Source: an uncultured Clostridia bacterium
GTDB lineage: Bacteria; Bacillota_A; Clostridia; TANB77; CAG-508
Reading direction: 5' to 3'
Length of the DNA stretch: 8,162 nucleotides
Assembly (NCBI GenBank): GCA_948852375.1
Contig: CAQOYX010000065.1
Coordinates: 1-8,162 of the forward strand
The notes beneath the pieces were generated by a model that worked only from the letters and a program-made list of their open reading frames with translations, was not told the origin of the DNA and ran no database searches. A program made the translations under genes and the position numbers. Shown in pieces: positions 5,847 through 8,162 of this stretch. Position 1 is the stretch's first letter, and every line of letters begins with the position of its first letter.

Positions 5847-7247
5847 TTACTTATTTTTCACTAATTCTTCAACAATTTCATAAAAGTTCATTGCATTTGA
5901 TGCTTTTATTAAAATAGCATCGTCTGGCTTTAGTGTTTTATTTAGCTGTTGTATTGCTGCTTCGTTTGTGTCGAAGTTGTATGTGTTTTCTTTCATAATT
6001 CCTTGTTTTATTGCTTTTTCTTGTATGTATTTTGATTCTTTTCCTACTGTTATTAATATGTCTATTTTATTTTTTACTATTTCTTCTCCTACTTTTTCAT
6101 GTAGTTCTTTTGAATATTCTCCCAAGTTTAACATGTCTCCTAGTACTGCTATTTTTCTTTTTGTGTTTATTTTTGCAAGGTATGTTATTGCAGCTACCAT
6201 TGAATCGTAGTTTGCATTGTAGCAGTCGTTTATTATTATATTATTGTCTAGTTTTTTTATGTCCATTCTGTTTTTCGTTAGTTCAAATTGTTTTATTCCT
6301 ATTTTTATTTCGTCATTTGATATGTTTAATAGTTTTCCTACGGCTAATGCACATAGGCTATTGTATACAAAGTGTTTTCCTCCTACTGGTACTTCAATAT
6401 CTAATTTTTCATTTTTCAGATTTGCTATAAAGTTGCTTGTGTATTCTTGTAGTTCTATTTTGCTTGCTGTTATGTCACTTTTTGTTTCTATTCCATATGT
6501 TATTACTTTATATGTATTGTTTTGTTTATTCCATGTGTTTAATGGTTCATTATCATTGTTTATTACTAGTGTTCCTTGTTTTTGTAGTCCTTCTAGTATT
6601 TCTAATTTCGCTTTTAGTATGTTTTGTCTTGATCCTAGTGTTCCTATGTGTGATGTTCCTACATTTGTAATTACTGCTAGTGTTGGCTTTGCAATTTTTG
6701 TTAATGTTCTTATTTCTCCTAATTCACTCATTCCCATTTCTAGTACCATTGCAGTTTGATCTTTTAGTTTTAGAATTGTTAATGGTAGACCTATTTGGTT
6801 ATTTAAGTTTCCTTCAGTTTTTAGTACTTTGTATTTTTTTGATATTACACTTGCTAGAATGTCTTTTGTACTAGTTTTCCCTACGCTTCCAGTTACTGCT
6901 ATTACTGGTATGTTGTACATATTTCTTTTATATGATGCCAATTTTTGTATTGCTTGTATTGTATCTTTTACTATAATTATTGTTCTATCTGGATATTTTT
7001 CTTCAATTTCTTTTGGTATTTCTATGTTTTCTAGTATGACAACTTTTGCACCATTTTCTAAAGCTTTTTCATAAAATGTATTTCCATCAAAGTTTTCACC
7101 TTTAATTCCTATGTATATATCTCCTTTTTTTATTTGTCTTGTGTCTTTTTCAAAATTTTCACATATCTCTTCTTCATTTCCATATACTAAATTTGCTTCA
7201 CATATTTTTATTATATCTTTTACTTTTATATTCATTTCTATTAACAT
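5847..7247 (-). CDS. murF: UDP-MurNAc-tripeptide--D-alanyl-D-alanine ligase
   Basis: Mur ligase that uses ATP in the cytoplasm to add D-Ala-D-Ala to the UDP-MurNAc-tripeptide. Length 466 residues fits the family. Visible motifs: DTRQIKKGDIYIGIKG (35-50), the N-terminal uridine-binding domain; AVTGSVGKTSTKD (117-129), the P-loop; TEGNLNNQIGLPL (144-156); LEMGMSELGEI (169-179), with the catalytic Glu; NVGTSHIG (195-202); DCYNANYDSM (341-350); GDMLNLGE (370-377); and KASNAMNFYEIVE (448-460). The start is uncertain: ATG 7247 has an AAAGGA directly against it, whereas ATG 7235 (MNIKVKDI) has the same element about 12 bases away and better matches usual MurF N-termini. It follows yqeK by 23 bases and precedes ddl. 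No CGG occurs in the gene. Confidence 0.95.
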   Translation of the reverse strand: MLIEMNIKVKDIIKICEANLVYGNEEEICENFEKDTRQIKKGDIYIGIKGENFDGNTFYEKALENGAKVVILENIEIPKEIEEKYPDRTIIIVKDTIQAIQKLASYKRNMYNIPVIAVTGSVGKTSTKDILASVISKKYKVLKTEGNLNNQIGLPLTILKLKDQTAMVLEMGMSELGEIRTLTKIAKPTLAVITNVGTSHIGTLGSRQNILKAKLEILEGLQKQGTLVINNDNEPLNTWNKQNNTYKVITYGIETKSDITASKIELQEYTSNFIANLKNEKLDIEVPVGGKHFVYNSLCALAVGKLLNISNDEIKIGIKQFELTKNRMDIKKLDNNIIINDCYNANYDSMVAAITYLAKINTKRKIAVLGDMLNLGEYSKELHEKVGEEIVKNKIDILITVGKESKYIQEKAIKQGIMKENTYNFDTNEAAIQQLNKTLKPDDAILIKASNAMNFYEIVEELVKNK

Positions 7248-7270
7248 TCCTTTCTTACTTCGTTTTTTTA

Positions 7271-7876
7271 TTAATATATTTTATGCTTAAACATTTCTAA
7301 TGTTCTACTATCCATTATGATTTTATTAATTAAATTAATTGTATCTAGATGTATTAATGATTTTTTGTTCATGCTATATGTTAGTGCATTGCATGCTATA
7401 TATAGTACTCCATCATCTAAATTTTTGTTTGAAATTTCTATTGCTTCTTCTACATTTAAAATTAAATTTTTTACTTTTCTATTTTCTTCTGTTTTATCTG
7501 CTATGTATATTATTTTATCCATATTATTCATGTTTACGTTTCCTGTTGTATGATAAAGTATTGCTTGCGACATGTCTTTTGTAAATCCAAATTTCTTTTT
7601 TACTATATCTGCTCCAATTTTAGAATGCCACAATCCCTGTTCTTTTTGTTCTATTTCATTAAATATTATTCCATTTTCTTTTACATATTTTATTGCTTCT
7701 TCTTTTTGCATTTCTTTTGCTACGTCATGAGCTATACCTATGAGTTCCGCTTTTTTTTCATCTTCTCCATATATGTGTGCTAGTTCTTTTGCTCTTTTTG
7801 CTACTCCTTTTGAATGAATATATCTTTTTTCTGACAATATGCTTTTTATATATTGGTCTATTTTTTCATATTCCAT
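7271..7876 (-). CDS. yqeK: YqeK-family HD-domain hydrolase (symmetrical Ap4A hydrolase family)
   Basis: YqeK proteins cleave diadenosine tetraphosphate symmetrically to ADP using a metal centre. At 201 residues the length is typical. HD metal and active-site residues are visible: H21 in RYIHSKGV, H50-D51 in GIAHDVAKE, H84 in LWHSKIGAD, H109 in LYHTTGN, and D127 in KIIYIADKTE. AAAGGAAAG about 9 bases before ATG 7876 supports the start. In many Firmicutes yqeK lies between nadD and rsfS; here it lies between a probable spoIIIAF and murF, spaced 22 and 23 bases, an unusual setting. Its single CGG triplet (7747-7749) straddles GCG-GAA and causes no shift, a useful internal control. Confidence 0.9.
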   Translation of the reverse strand: MEYEKIDQYIKSILSEKRYIHSKGVAKRAKELAHIYGEDEKKAELIGIAHDVAKEMQKEEAIKYVKENGIIFNEIEQKEQGLWHSKIGADIVKKKFGFTKDMSQAILYHTTGNVNMNNMDKIIYIADKTEENRKVKNLILNVEEAIEISNKNLDDGVLYIACNALTYSMNKKSLIHLDTINLINKIIMDSRTLEMFKHKIY

Positions 7877-7898
7877 ATTTTTGTTCTTTCCTTTCCTT

Positions 7899-8162
7899 TT
7901 ATATATTTTTTTCTTTTATTTTTATAGTAATTCTTTCTATTCCACTATCATTTTCAGATATGTTTGTCTTTACTTTGCAATTCTCAAGTTCATACCCTTT
8001 TTCTTTTAGTTTACTTGTAATATTCTTTTCTAATTGTTCTTTATAAATCTGATTTATTCTAACATCCATTGAAGTTTGATTTACTTCTATACTAGATGTT
8101 GTTTCAGTTTGTTTCTCATAAAAATTCATATTTATACTTTCTAAATTAAATTTACTACTATC
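7899..8162 (-). CDS. spoIIIAF: C-terminal part of a probable stage III sporulation protein AF, cut by the window edge
   Basis: The frame is open to the right edge, so an ATG at 8129 is an internal Met rather than the start; 87 codons are visible before the stop at 7899. SpoIIIAF is a membrane component of the SpoIIIA complex linking mother cell and forespore during engulfment. Its N-terminal membrane pair would lie outside the window. What is visible fits its soluble ring-building-like domain: a Gln/Lys/Glu-rich helix (INQIYKEQLEKNITSKLKEK), then GYELENCKVKT and a final strand IERITIKIKEK. This rests on overall pattern, not a diagnostic motif. It is followed 22 bases later by yqeK instead of spoIIIAG, which would be unusual for the operon. 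If the call is wrong, it is an unrecognised protein with an alpha-beta tail. Confidence 0.55.
   Translation of the reverse strand, partial: DSSKFNLESINMNFYEKQTETTSSIEVNQTSMDVRINQIYKEQLEKNITSKLKEKGYELENCKVKTNISENDSGIERITIKIKEKNI

Overview
The window is strongly A+T-rich, every supported gene lies on the minus strand, and Shine-Dalgarno sites are strong (GGGAGG, GGAGAGG). Arginine is written mostly with AGA, with a few CGT. A probable spoIIIAF fragment beside yqeK, murF and ddl points to an uncultured, low-GC, Clostridia-like Firmicute, probably of a spore-forming lineage. I cannot name a species.

Layout, in direction of transcription (right to left). (1) 8162-4718: the 3' end of a probable spoIIIAF, then yqeK (HD-domain Ap4A hydrolase family), murF and ddl, closely spaced and probably one operon, ending in a GC-rich hairpin at 4677-4695. 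murF and ddl supply the D-Ala-D-Ala dipeptide and attach it to the peptidoglycan precursor. (2) 4587-3202: a DUF1934 (YwiB-like) gene, then a CbpA/DnaJ-type co-chaperone of 300 residues with its own good promoter. (3) 2932-3201: a non-coding stretch with a consensus sigma-A promoter (TTGACA-N17-TATAAT) and a candidate operator overlapping its start. (4) 2931-103: two small unrecognised genes and a VirD4/TraG-type coupling protein, the visible part of a conjugative element, followed by a hairpin at 65-93.

The main result is a decoding anomaly. Three genes (DUF1934 once, the dnaJ-like gene twice, the coupling protein once) need a +1 frame change to give their full family-like proteins. All four changes fall exactly where the codon CGG appears in frame. 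CGG occurs only seven times on the coding strand in the whole window. The four in-frame copies are the four shift sites; the other three straddle codon boundaries and the reading frame runs through them normally. I therefore see no CGG used as an ordinary triplet. The simplest reading is that this organism decodes CGGN as a four-base codon, or makes an efficient +1 shift at an unassigned CGG. Ordinary pseudogenes or motif-specific sequencing errors are the main alternatives. The coupling-protein site lies inside the Walker A loop, so the conjugative element appears to share the host's decoding habit.
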